A DNA stretch of 64,000 nt from contig NW_027043838.1 of assembly GCF_037102585.1 (NCBI RefSeq), positions 62,001 through 126,000 on the forward strand. The letters are read 5' to 3'. How positions within the stretch are numbered: position 1 is the stretch's first letter; every line of letters starts with the position of its first letter. Both the position numbers and the translations under genes were made by a program. The DNA comes from Saccharomycopsis crataegensis (taxonomy: Eukaryota; Ascomycota; Saccharomycetes; Ascoideales; Saccharomycopsidaceae). Of the stretch, positions 19,409 to 29,212 are shown one piece after another. Under the pieces are notes generated by a model that ran no database searches, was not told the origin of the DNA, and saw only the letters and a list, made by a program, of their open reading frames with translations.

Positions 19409-20674
19409 ATGCAATTCAGAACTGCCCTCGTGTCCTCTATTCTTGCCGCCACCGCTTTGGCCTCTAACTCCACTGTCACCAGTGCCACCTCTTCCTCCTA
19501 CGCCACCCCATCCGCCTCCGGTACCGCCACCTGTACCTACTCCAAGGGTTACACCGCCACCGCTGCTGCCGATATCCAAAAGATTGTCGGTTGTTCTACT
19601 TTCGATGGTGACATTTACATCGAAGGTGACGCCATCACCTCCGTCAACTTGGCCAACGTTGAACAAATTGTCGGTTCTTTGACCGTCAACAGCGCCACTC
19701 AATTGACCAGCTTTGTTGCTGACTCCTTGATCGCTGTCTCTGACACCTTAACTTTGACTAACTTGACTATCTTGGAAGACTTGGAACTCCCAAGATTGTA
19801 CAAGGTTGGCTCATTGCAATTCCAAGCTTTGCCAGCCGTCGGTGTCTTGTCCTTCACCAACGGTTTGGAAGAAGTTGGCAGCATCTTGATTTCTGACACT
19901 TCTTTGACCAACATCACCGGTATGGTTTTCACCACCGCCGACACCATCGACATCAACAACAACAACGACTTGGAATCCTTCGAAATTTCAACTTTGAAGA
20001 CCGTTTCCACCGCTCTTGGTGTCACCTACAACTCGGAAGACATTGATGTTGCCTTCGAAGACTTGATCTGGGCTAACAACATCACCTTCAGAGATGTTTC
20101 TTCTATCTCTATGGACAACTTGACCGCTGTCAACGCCTCCCTCGGTTTCTTCAACACCTCTGTGGAATCTATTGTTTTGGACAACTTGGAAACTGTCGGT
20201 GGTACTTTGTCCATCACTGGTAACTCTGACTTGGCCGAAATTGACATGTCCAGTTTGACTTCTATTGGCGGTGCTTTCATCATTTCTAACAATAACGACT
20301 TGCAAAGTATTAACGGTTTCGATTCCCTTAAGACTGTTGGTGGTGCCATTACCTTCACTGGTGACTTCACTAACGCCACTTTATCTTCTTTGTCTTCTGT
20401 CAAGGGTGGTGCTACTATTGAATCTACCGGTGACTTGGACTGTTCTGCTTTCAACAAGTTGTCAAAGAAGGGTGCTATCCAAGGTAAGGGTTACAAGTGT
20501 ACCTCGCCACACACCTCTGTCTCTGCCAAGGCTTCTAAGTCTACTAGCAGTGGTTCTTCTAGCAGCAGTGACAGCAGCTCCTCTTCTAGCACTTCTACCT
20601 CTAAGGCTGCTGGTGACATTGTTGCCACTTCCTTCGGTGGTATCTTTGCTGCTTTCGCTTTGTCTTTCTTCTAA
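19409..20674 (+). CDS. ECM33: GPI-anchored cell-wall protein Ecm33
   Basis: A 421-residue surface protein needed for wall integrity in yeasts. Signal peptide 1-18 (MQFRTALVSSILAATALA), then a receptor-L-like leucine-rich beta-helix (about 40-360) with recurrent LxxVGGxLxIxxN turns and many N-glycosylation sequons (NLT, NIT, NAS, NTS). Next comes a Cys pair region (DCSAFNKL and YKCTSP), a Ser/Thr-rich stalk (370-400), and a GPI signal with a small-residue omega region before a hydrophobic end (IFAAFALSFF). Codon use is extremely biased (TTG for Leu, GCC/GCT, no CTG seen), indicating very high expression. S. cerevisiae ECM33 has a 5' intron; none is evident here. Confidence 0.95.
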   Translation: MQFRTALVSSILAATALASNSTVTSATSSSYATPSASGTATCTYSKGYTATAAADIQKIVGCSTFDGDIYIEGDAITSVNLANVEQIVGSLTVNSATQLTSFVADSLIAVSDTLTLTNLTILEDLELPRLYKVGSLQFQALPAVGVLSFTNGLEEVGSILISDTSLTNITGMVFTTADTIDINNNNDLESFEISTLKTVSTALGVTYNSEDIDVAFEDLIWANNITFRDVSSISMDNLTAVNASLGFFNTSVESIVLDNLETVGGTLSITGNSDLAEIDMSSLTSIGGAFIISNNNDLQSINGFDSLKTVGGAITFTGDFTNATLSSLSSVKGGATIESTGDLDCSAFNKLSKKGAIQGKGYKCTSPHTSVSAKASKSTSSGSSSSSDSSSSSSTSTSKAAGDIVATSFGGIFAAFALSFF

Positions 20675-22374
20675 GCAATTTGCTAAAGCCATCTCAAACA
20701 GAGAAGAATTCAGTTCTTATGTTACAGTGTGTCTGTTTTTTCTCTATTTGCTTCACTAAAGCTGTATTTTTCAATTCATTTTGAAGGATATGATATATAG
20801 ACCTCCATTTCAGATAGATAAAAAAAAAAAAAACTCATCAGAAGTTCATGATCAATGTTCTTCGAAACTCTCAACGCCACGAAACTAATTATTATTTTGA
20901 TTGATTGTTGTTACCATCTTTCTTTTCCATTTTTGCTGCTATTTTTTTCTTACAATTTTTTTGGTTTTTTCGTTTTATTTTATAAAAGAAGCTTTTATTC
21001 AAAGCTCTATTTAATTTCCTAGGAATCTTTTTACAAAAAAAAGTTTCTTCTTGTCAATTATTGCTAGTGAATAGTCTTAGAGAATATCTACTTTGCAATA
21101 AGATAGTTCTTAATATTTAAAAATTTTCAATAGTTTTTTCTAATATACATATTAATATAGTCATCTAAACATTATTCAATGTACCTTAAATAATAAAAAA
21201 GGGTTAGGACGATCATCCTTTAATAATGTATTATACCCAGGCCATTTGATTAGTGAAATGAAACTTGAAAAATTTTTTTACGACGAGAAACAAGTACCCT
21301 GTCCCTTAAATATGTATCATCATGCTTGTTCGGTGATGCAAAAGATACCGTAAATTTGTAACAAAACATGAAACGGGTATATATGTGGATTAGGTTCCAC
21401 TTGTTGTCTTAATTTTCCGTAACACTTGATAGATCGGTGCGAAACTCTTTGTTTTGTTTTGATTCATTTTCTGTTTTCTGTATATGTACATATGTATCTG
21501 GGGTTACCCACTGGTGATCGTCACGAAATTTTTAGCTGCTGTCCAAATGGGGTGATCGATTGATCATTTGGTGGAAAACCAAACTGTTTTTAGCGGCTTA
21601 TTTTTTTCTGGTGTTTCCCGTCCGCTCTCGGATGCCACGGGGGTGAAGGCGCAGTGCTGAACCCTATTTTTGCGCGAAATGAAATCTGTGGGACACTCAC
21701 CCACTCAGTCCCACTCACAAGTTATAAAAATAAACTCTGTTATCGGTGAAAATTCTCTCGAATCCTCAAAATTTTTATTGATGAAAACCACTCAAATTTC
21801 AAGTGGAAGGGGCCAGTGGTATCATGGCAAGATTACTTGTTAGCCTCTGCAATTACTGGATAAATGTAATAAATGAAAAGACGGAAAAAAAAAAAAAAAA
21901 AAAAGAAAAAAAAGAATCGGTTTCACGCTCCAAAGAAACACATGCCTTCCATATAGACTTGCTTGACAAACCATTCTTGGGAACAATTATTTTAAGGGTA
22001 TCACACCCCTAGTATCTGGTTGTAAGCGACGTCTTCACTGCAATGTCAAAAGGAGTCCGGTTGATAGACACCATTGGGTGCTTCGTTTCAATTTGTTAAA
22101 TATTTATTGTGGTACATGTATCATATTATTCAGAGCGACCACTCATTTACAATTATTATCTTGATCATGCCCCCCAGTGCTATTGGTTTTGCTTTTACAG
22201 TCATTTGTCAATGCCGTGCCCAGAACCACTGATTTCTGGTAATGCCAGATTCAAAGAACACCAATGTAAGCAAGGCACAAAACGGAACAACAAAAGAACA
22301 TCAACAATTAACTGAGGATCTATGATGAATCAAAGGTCTTATTGATTGTCACTTAAACATGAAGCTTCAGGTCA

Positions 22375-22405
<31 letters not shown>

Positions 22406-22804
22406 AGAGAGAGGGAGATGAAAAGTAATCTTGTAGATAGTATGCCCTTCTACCGGGCTCGATGCCAAATTACTAGCATGGCACAATTCCTCTTGGCGAA
22501 TTAGATTCTCTAATATCAACTTCGCTCTCAGTGTGTTAACTGAGTTCAATATAGTTGCCAAGTTGAAGCTATATTCAACCAAGACAAATGATGAGGTTCG
22601 ACTGGTTATTTTTAGGATTTTAAAGACAATCTTTTATCGTTGAATTCATTGATCATAAATATATATATCCAGGCGGTCTCTTGTAAAAATAAATTCATTT
22701 TTATTAATAAACATAATCATTCAATTCAATTCAATTCAATTCTTACAAAGAAACTCTTTCATTTTTATTTTAATCTTCAATTCTTTTCCTAACTTCTTTT
22801 AACA
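20675..22804. other. 2.1-kb gap between ECM33 and the protease gene
   Basis: The longest gap in the window. After AT-rich 3' flank (20675-21400) there is a GC-richer patch at 21600-21720 followed by TTATAAAAATAA (21721-21732). This looks like a promoter, but the next ATG (21781) opens only 20 codons. A (TTA/ATT)n run lies at 22374-22399, TATA-like ATAAATATATAT at 22655-22668 and an (AATTC)n run at 22718-22742 just before the protease ATG. No tRNA boxes or convincing frame were found. It may hold distal regulatory sites or a non-coding or decayed gene. Confidence 0.4.
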
Positions 22805-24187
22805 ATGCAACTCTCTATTACCGCCTTAACCACCCTCGCCTTTGTTACCTTGGCCCAAGGTATGGTCATCCCATCGGTTGAACCAATCAAAAGGGATCAA
22901 ACCGCAAACTCCACTATTGCATCCCCTCCAGTGCCAAAGGCCAGGCTTATCATGGCCCCATCTGATGTCGCTGTTGCAAACAAGTATATTGTTGTAATGA
23001 AGAGTAACATTTCTTCTACTGCTTTCCAAGCCCACAAGAAATCCGTGCAATCCATTCACTCTACCAGCTTGGCCACCTCCCAAAAAGCTTTTGCCGCAAG
23101 CTCAGAAGGCAGTGGGATCGTCAGTGAATTTGACATTGATAATTACATGAAAGGTTACACCGGGTATTTCACCGAAGACACCATCAAGTCATTGCAACAA
23201 TTGAGCGAAGTCGAATTCATTGAACAAGATGCTACCGTGAAAACTTTTGAATCCGCTAAGCAAACCAACGCTACTTGGGGGATCTCAAGAATCTCTAGCA
23301 AGAAGTCATTGAACGGTGCTACTACAGGAACTTATCTATACGATGACGAAGCCGGAGAAGGGGTCACTGCATTCATCATCGACACCGGAGTTAATGTCAA
23401 GCATGAAGAATTCCAAGGAAGAGCCTCTTGGGGTAAGACCTTCCCTACCGATGGTGACCAAGACGGGGTTGGCCATGGTACTCATTGTGCCGGTACGGTT
23501 GCTGGTAAGACTTATGGGGTGGCTAAGAAGGCCGATATTGTTGCTGTTAAAGTGCTTGGTAATGATGGTTCTGGTACTAATTCTGATGTGATCAATGGTA
23601 TTCAATGGGCTGCTGCTCAACACAAAAACAATGTCGCCACCAAATCTGGTTACAAAGGGTCTACTGCTAACATGTCCTTGGGTGGTGGGAAATCCACCGC
23701 TGTCAACAACGCTGCCTCTGCTGCCGTTAAAGCTGGTTTGATGCTCGCTGTCGCTGCTGGTAATGAGAACCAAGATGCTTGTAACACTTCTCCTGCCTCT
23801 TGTCCTGATGTAATCACCGTGGCTGCCTCCAACAACAAGGACGCTAGAGCATACTTCTCCAACTATGGTGAATGTGTTGATATCTTTGGCCCAGGGGTCG
23901 ATATATTATCTGCTTGGATCGGATCGACCACCGCCACCAACACCATCTCTGGTACTTCTATGGCCACTCCACATATCACCGGGTTGTTGACATACTTCTT
24001 GTCTTTGGCTCCTGCTTCGGATTCAGAGTTTTCTTCTGCCTCCTCTTCCCTCACCTTGGAACAAATCAAGAAAGCCATTGTTGCCTTTGGTACTCAAGAT
24101 GTCATCTCTGATGTTCAAGGAACTCCAAATGTCCTCGCTTACAACGGTGCCGGCGGTGACTTGTCCAAATTCTGGAAATTCGTTTAA
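22805..24187 (+). CDS. subtilisin-like serine protease (Prb1/Ysp3, proteinase K family)
   Basis: A 460-residue S8 preproprotease. Signal peptide 1-19; a KR at 29-30 is a possible Kex2 site. An I9 inhibitor propeptide spans about 59-147 (KYIVVMKSN to FIEQDATVK). The catalytic domain begins near 157. Triad: D193 in IIDTGVN, H224 in GHGTHCAG, S385 in GTSMATPH; oxyanion Asn N320 in AAGNEN. All are intact. Cys pairs near 326/333 and 357 fit the proteinase K subfamily. It lacks the long acidic N-extension of vacuolar Prb1 and is close to Ysp3 in length, so either a vacuolar or a secreted enzyme is possible. Codon use is strongly biased, suggesting high expression. Confidence 0.88.
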   Translation: MQLSITALTTLAFVTLAQGMVIPSVEPIKRDQTANSTIASPPVPKARLIMAPSDVAVANKYIVVMKSNISSTAFQAHKKSVQSIHSTSLATSQKAFAASSEGSGIVSEFDIDNYMKGYTGYFTEDTIKSLQQLSEVEFIEQDATVKTFESAKQTNATWGISRISSKKSLNGATTGTYLYDDEAGEGVTAFIIDTGVNVKHEEFQGRASWGKTFPTDGDQDGVGHGTHCAGTVAGKTYGVAKKADIVAVKVLGNDGSGTNSDVINGIQWAAAQHKNNVATKSGYKGSTANMSLGGGKSTAVNNAASAAVKAGLMLAVAAGNENQDACNTSPASCPDVITVAASNNKDARAYFSNYGECVDIFGPGVDILSAWIGSTTATNTISGTSMATPHITGLLTYFLSLAPASDSEFSSASSSLTLEQIKKAIVAFGTQDVISDVQGTPNVLAYNGAGGDLSKFWKFV

Positions 24188-25099
24188 GCCCTTTTCTCTG
24201 ATTATTTTTACTATATTTCAGCTCTTCATTAGGATATTACTCTAACTTTTTCTATTAGTTTTTTCTTCAATTCTTTTGTGAGGCACTTCTACTCAGTCAA
24301 TTCACACAACATTATTTTATCATACAGATTTATGTATAGTTGTTTTCATTATTCATTTTTCACTATAATTCAATCAATTATTTATGAGTTTATTAATCTT
24401 AATTGTAAGTTGGCAATTTTCTCCAATAGATTTTAATTTGTTGATCACCAAAAAAAAAAAAGTTCTAAAGAAATATCCATAATGGTCTCATAGGTTTTCA
24501 TAAAAAATATTTCCCTCTGTAGCTTTCTCCAAAATGGTTTTCTGATACCTGGCAAATTGCGATGGCTAATAATTCTAAATAACTGTCCAGCTTAATCAAT
24601 CACTATTGCTTTCTACTACGAGAAAAGATCGGTTAGTTATTGAAACTCAGCAGCACTTAGCTGAAATGATGATAACAAAGAACTCTCATTTACTTAGATC
24701 CAACAAAAGACAATTATGCCAATTGACGTATTAAATATTGCTCTCTAGAGCCTTCACCAATAATATCAGAAAATATTTGAATATAATAACAATATTGGCT
24801 TTTGGAATGAGCTCCAGACATTTCATCATCTTGCAGCTCAACCGATCTAATACTCTTCAATCATTATATGACTTTTCAATAAAACAATTAAAAATGAATT
24901 ATGTACCATCATGGGCTCATGTATATAGTACATGAAAACACAATAACAAAGATTCTTCCACTACGTGTTAGATCAATACAAGACATTTTACAGAAACAAA
25001 GCCTCCTTTTCTCTAAGAGAATCAATCACTTAACAAAAAAAAAAAACATCATAATTATACAATCTCACAAAAAACAAAATCATTTATTAGCAACATATT
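24188..25099. other. convergent 3' region protease / DYN2
   Basis: AT-rich 0.9 kb. Open frames at 24738-24935 and 24901-25113 lack codon bias or similarity, and the first begins only with TTG. No RNA gene seen. Confidence 0.4.
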
Positions 25100-25695
25100 T
25101 CAACCTGTCTTGAACACCATGTATGCCCTTTCTCCAATATAGAAATAAATGAACTTTCCAGCTTCGTGAGTGATGTAACTGCCAAAGTCGGTACCAACTA
25201 TAACGTGCCAAACATGCCCCTGGTTCTCATCAAGGTCTTTTTTCAACAATGAAGCAACTTCTTTTTCAGGCTTTTCACCATCCTTTGATAGTTCAGCAAT
25301 CTTGTCAAACACGTAGTCCTGAAGCTCTTGCGACTAAAAAGAAAAAAAACATCGTCGGTCAGTACTATTTCCAAAAGAAAAAAACAACATAAAAGAGATC
25401 ATCCATGTGTATCCATTCAACAATTGATGATTCCAAAAAAACAACAACAACAACAACAAACAAAACAAAACTGGAATATATACAGTTCAAAAGAATTAAT
25501 AAAACAATAAAAAATCTCTCGAATGCAACTAAAATCAACATACCATATCCACGCTCTTAATGACTCCTTGAAAACGCAACATGTTAGTAAACAAAAATCA
25601 ATTTACTGTATGTCATATCATATCCCACCCCTTAATTACAAAATATAAAGAATATACTCACTTTTCTGTTCCATCGTTTTACTTTCGTTCGTCAT
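25100..25695 (-). CDS. DYN2: dynein light chain LC8, Dyn2 (three exons)
   Basis: Small dimeric hub protein of dynein and nuclear pores. Exons on the minus strand: 25662-25695, 25544-25566 and 25100-25333, encoding 96 residues. Splicing joins MTNESKTMEQK to RVIKSVDM and then SQELQDYVFDKI, reproducing the LC8 start (KxVDM, then helices). The last exon carries the hallmark strand region HVWHVIVGTDFGSYITHE, then FIYFYIGERAY and MVFKTG at the end, essentially universal in LC8. S. cerevisiae DYN2 also has two introns. The middle exon is only 23 nt. Length equals the family norm (about 90). The only difference is a short non-conserved N-terminal tail. Confidence 0.94.
25334..25543 (-). other. DYN2 intron 2 (210 nt)
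   Basis: Donor GTATGT, acceptor TAG beside exon 3. The best branch candidate is TACTGAC, about 25 nt before the acceptor (minus strand), a variant of TACTAAC. Confidence 0.85.
25567..25661 (-). other. DYN2 intron 1 (95 nt)
   Basis: Donor GTGAGT, branch TACTAAC (25583-25589 on the complement), acceptor AAG. Splicing restores AGA (Arg) across the junction. Confidence 0.85.
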
Positions 25696-26031
25696 GGTCT
25701 CACAATTGATAAATAACTAATGACACTTTCATATATTATATATGAAGCATCTTAATAATTTCCCACGCTTGATTTCAAAAGCACTGCACTCCAAGGGATC
25801 TTACCCTGTTTTCACATACCCTCCCACATAATAATCAACTCATACATAATTACAATCCGGTAAAAGAAAACCAAAGTAAAATCACAATAAAAACAAACAA
25901 TACACATGAAAAGAATCGCGTAATTATAATATTTTTGTTATTCTGAGAGGACAATCATATAAATACAATATTCATAGAAGCTCACTTCTTATTGGGTTAT
26001 TATCTATATCAAATTATTTAGTTATTTCGTG
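25696..26031. other. intergenic DYN2 to PTM1
   Basis: DYN2 upstream and PTM1 3' flank (both genes on the minus strand). AT-rich, no gene. Confidence 0.4.
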
Positions 26032-27762
26032 TTATTTTTTATCTTCAATAAGTTTATTGGAATCTGAAAATGGGTTCTCTTTACCTTCGCCATCACTATC
26101 ATCTTCGTCATCATCGTCTATTTTGAAAGCATTCCCACTTTCATCATTTGATGGTTTCAGGCTCTTTTTATTTTCAATTTGAGTCTCTTCATCATTTCTA
26201 TTGTCGGATGGCCCATCTTCAGCAACAAAATGACCAACAAATGAATCGTTATCATCATCATCATTAATATTAAATTCATTTCCAAGATTATTCAATTCAA
26301 ATTCATTATTTGTGTTCATTTCGGCATCTTCATCAGTACCCACTTGAGATGACACAATTAACAAATATGAGTTATAAGTTGGTCTCCAAATGAACAAGAT
26401 ACACGCATAAACTCCATAATATACCAATGATGGCCAGAAATCAAGAACCAAGAATCTAGATTTCCAATGTTGTTCAATCAATTCTGTTGTAGACATCCCA
26501 ATGTAAACGAATGAAGACGCAACTAGCCCTAAGAATAACACAACCAAAGAAATGAAAATTGTCAAAAATAGTTTTCTGTAAATGTTCAATTTGATAGTTT
26601 GCTTTTGTGCTTTCAAATAGTTGGTTGTTTGAGTCAAAGCCGTTAAAATCAAGTAATAAAATACCGTCAAAGAGAGGGATAGAGGAACTAAAGAAATCAA
26701 CATCAAGGCATTTGGATTCTCTGGGTTATTCAAATAGTTGGACACGATATAACCAACCGAAACCACAAATTGTACGCATGCAAACACTTTGCATTTGATT
26801 AAGGTTTTCTTTGGCAAATTTGGATAAACCACGCCCATACCCAAAGAAATTAACAAAAGCAAATAAAATGAGAAGGTCAATTTAATTGAATTTAAAATTG
26901 AAATGAACAACATATAGAATTTCACAAACGCTTGAGAGTTGAGTTTCCAAATTTTCACCCCAGTGTCGGCAACGACCACCGTTGTATAAGGATTATGATT
27001 ATTTTTCAATTCGTAATAAAACCACACAAGAATAGTTTCAAATATCAAGAAAATTGTAAAGAAATTCAAGTTTTTTTGCAAGTTAGTGACATTGGTTCTG
27101 TATTTGTAATAATTGTAGAAGTAATAAAAGAAAGTGACCAAATAGAGGATGGTAAGACCACCATAAAGTGGCAACTTTGGGATTTCCGAGGCGTTCAAAT
27201 TACCAAAAGAGTTTCTAAAATTGGCTATCACCTCGTAATCTTTGTGTGAAGTACTGTAAGTTGAGATACAGTAATACCCAGTATTTTTCAACGGATAAGT
27301 GGTATTGTATCTTCCAAATTGTTTTAAATTGAAGGTCAACAATTCGGAACTCGAATGGTTTTTGGCTTCGGGACTGATAATAAACTCTCCCAATGAGCTT
27401 GTAGAACATAGATTGTTTTGAATCGCCGCCTCATCACAAATGTACTTCTTACCAGAGGCAGTCGCCGAAGATAAATCATTATCGTAGGTATAAGTAGACC
27501 CCAAGTAATCAATGTCCTTGTATTCGAATATTACCAAAGATAAATCAATGTCATCTGGTTGGTCCAGGGGGTTGTTCAAGTCCATTTTCTTGCCGTCAAA
27601 AGATAGCAAATTGACAGATATATATGGTTGCACATTCCCAGCCCAGTCTTTCCTATTGTACATCCCCGAACATACTTGTGTGTCCTTATTTGTTATTGTC
27701 TCTAGCTGGGACACCACCACACCAATAGTTAGTAATGCACTTAACCCTTTAAAGAATAACAT
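26032..27762 (-). CDS. PTM1: Ptm1-like seven-transmembrane GOST protein
   Basis: A 576-residue membrane protein of the Ptm1/GPR107-108 (LU7TM, GOST) family, resident in Golgi/endosomal membranes and of uncertain molecular role. Signal peptide 1-18. The luminal GOLD-like domain (19-195) has Cys residues (QVCSGMYN, YICDEA, LCSTSS, YYCIST) and N-glycosylation sites (NHS, NTT). Seven hydrophobic helices run between about 198 and 470, with the family sequences SLGMGVVYPNL and WRPTYNSYLL near the last helix. The cytosolic tail is very acidic (Asp/Glu/Asn runs). Length is close to S. cerevisiae Ptm1. The gene is divergent to BET3. Confidence 0.88.
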   Translation of the reverse strand: MLFFKGLSALLTIGVVVSQLETITNKDTQVCSGMYNRKDWAGNVQPYISVNLLSFDGKKMDLNNPLDQPDDIDLSLVIFEYKDIDYLGSTYTYDNDLSSATASGKKYICDEAAIQNNLCSTSSLGEFIISPEAKNHSSSELLTFNLKQFGRYNTTYPLKNTGYYCISTYSTSHKDYEVIANFRNSFGNLNASEIPKLPLYGGLTILYLVTFFYYFYNYYKYRTNVTNLQKNLNFFTIFLIFETILVWFYYELKNNHNPYTTVVVADTGVKIWKLNSQAFVKFYMLFISILNSIKLTFSFYLLLLISLGMGVVYPNLPKKTLIKCKVFACVQFVVSVGYIVSNYLNNPENPNALMLISLVPLSLSLTVFYYLILTALTQTTNYLKAQKQTIKLNIYRKLFLTIFISLVVLFLGLVASSFVYIGMSTTELIEQHWKSRFLVLDFWPSLVYYGVYACILFIWRPTYNSYLLIVSSQVGTDEDAEMNTNNEFELNNLGNEFNINDDDDNDSFVGHFVAEDGPSDNRNDEETQIENKKSLKPSNDESGNAFKIDDDDEDDSDGEGKENPFSDSNKLIEDKK

Positions 27763-28051
27763 ATTGCCAGTGAGTCCCTTAATCCAGATGGTTGCTCAGT
27801 CTTTTGACACCGTTTTGTTGATCTGGCGCTTTTTGGGTTTTTTTCCTGTTTTTGCGGGCCCTTCGATGCGGGGTCAGGCACCCACTGTTTCTTGTTTGCC
27901 GGTTTGGTTACGCAGCCCCCTCAGGTCTCACTCATCAAATGAAAAGAAAAATCGAGACAGAGTGTTTAGATGATCCGTTTGGTAAGCTGATATTATACAT
28001 ATATATATATATATATATATATATTCATTATCTATCAATAGAAGGAAAACA
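27763..28051. promoter_or_regulatory. divergent promoter PTM1 / BET3
   Basis: A 289-bp region with a (TA)n tract at 28000-28024 about 30 bp before the BET3 ATG, which may serve as a TATA/poly(dA:dT) element. Confidence 0.4.
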
Positions 28052-28693
28052 ATGTCCAAGTCAGTAAGGACCGTTAGTGACGAAATATGGAAGAATAGAG
28101 TCCAGAAAGTGGTACGTTTGATTGCGTGAAGTATATTATCCCCATTTTTAGAGATCAGTCGACTAACTTTTTTTTGATAGAACTCCGAATTCTTCACTTT
28201 GACATACGGTTCAGTGGTGTCGCAACTATGCAAAGACTACAATAATAATTATGTCCAGGTGAATCAGCAGTTGGACAAAATGGGGTACAATATTGGTGTT
28301 AGACTTATAGAGGACTTCTTAGCGAGAACCGGTGCCGGCCGTTGCGCGTCATTGAAAGAAACCGCCGACATGATTGCCAAAGTCGGCTTCAAGATCTTTT
28401 TAAATATAACCCCAACAATCACAAACTGGTCGGCCGATGGCAAGCAGTTCTCCTTGTTGTTGACAGAAAACCCATTAGCAGAGTTTGTGGAATTGCCGGA
28501 TGATGGGAAGGCCACCAAGGAATTATGGTATTCCAACATTCTATGTGGTGTATTGAGAGGGGCTTTACAAATGGTTCAATTGGATGTGGATGCCCACTTT
28601 ATTGCAGATCAATTAAGAGGGAACGATAATACTGAAATTAGGGTTAAATTGCTTAGATATCTAAAGGATGAAGTACCGGCTGGCGAAGATTGA
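28052..28693 (+). CDS. BET3: TRAPP core subunit Bet3 (two exons)
   Basis: Core subunit of the TRAPP complexes that activate Ypt1 at the Golgi. Exon 1 is 28052-28111, the intron 28112-28180, exon 2 28181-28693, giving 190 residues. Splicing yields [25 protein letters not shown], the standard Bet3 start. Family features: the [12 protein letters not shown] helix, [19 protein letters not shown] with the conserved Cys that is acylated in orthologues, and [10 protein letters not shown]. The C-terminal strand-helix pair includes [15 protein letters not shown] and a [12 protein letters not shown]-like end. Length equals that of yeast Bet3 (193). Confidence 0.95.
28112..28180 (+). other. BET3 intron (69 nt)
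   Basis: Donor GTACGT, branch GACTAAC at 28161-28167, acceptor TAG ending at 28180. Phase 0. Confidence 0.9.
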
Positions 28694-29212
28694 CGTATTA
28701 ACAAAATTCGTCAAATAGCTTAACATAACAAGATGTTATCATTCCTCTTCTTTTAATTGTTTATTCCTCTTGGTGGTTTCCTACCTTTTATTTTATTTTA
28801 TTGATGATTTCTTTGAGATTTATATGGGTTGCATAAGGGCTTCTATAATATGATAATACATGAAGTTTTAATTGTGTATAAATAATGTAAACCTTGTGCC
28901 ATGCTCCCCAAAAACTGTCTGATGCTCTCTTTTTTTCTACATAAAGAATTGAATGAACCCAATAGTTTCATGTTTGTGTATGGTAAGACCAAAAAAGACT
29001 ACTAATTTCTTGAAATAAAAAACCCAAACGAAAATTAAAGAGAGAAAAGAAAGAAAAAGAAGATCAAAGAAATAGTACTTATTCCAAAACAAAATAAAAA
29101 GCTAAACAATATAAAATAAGACAAAACAGAAAAACATGAATAGGAAAAAAAAAAAAAATAAACAAATCAGCAAAATCATTTTCCGCATATTCTTTTTAGA
29201 GGGCGCCTCCAC
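28694..29212. other. convergent 3' region BET3 / MUB1
   Basis: AT-rich 0.5 kb with A-runs at 29033-29100 and 29142-29160. No gene seen. Confidence 0.4.

Noticed and set aside
22367-22582. 71-codon minus-strand frame upstream of the protease
   Set aside because: No ATG start and it ends in an (ATA)n poly-Ile run from a microsatellite.
24738-24935. Small frame between the protease and DYN2
   Set aside because: TTG start, no bias, no similarity.
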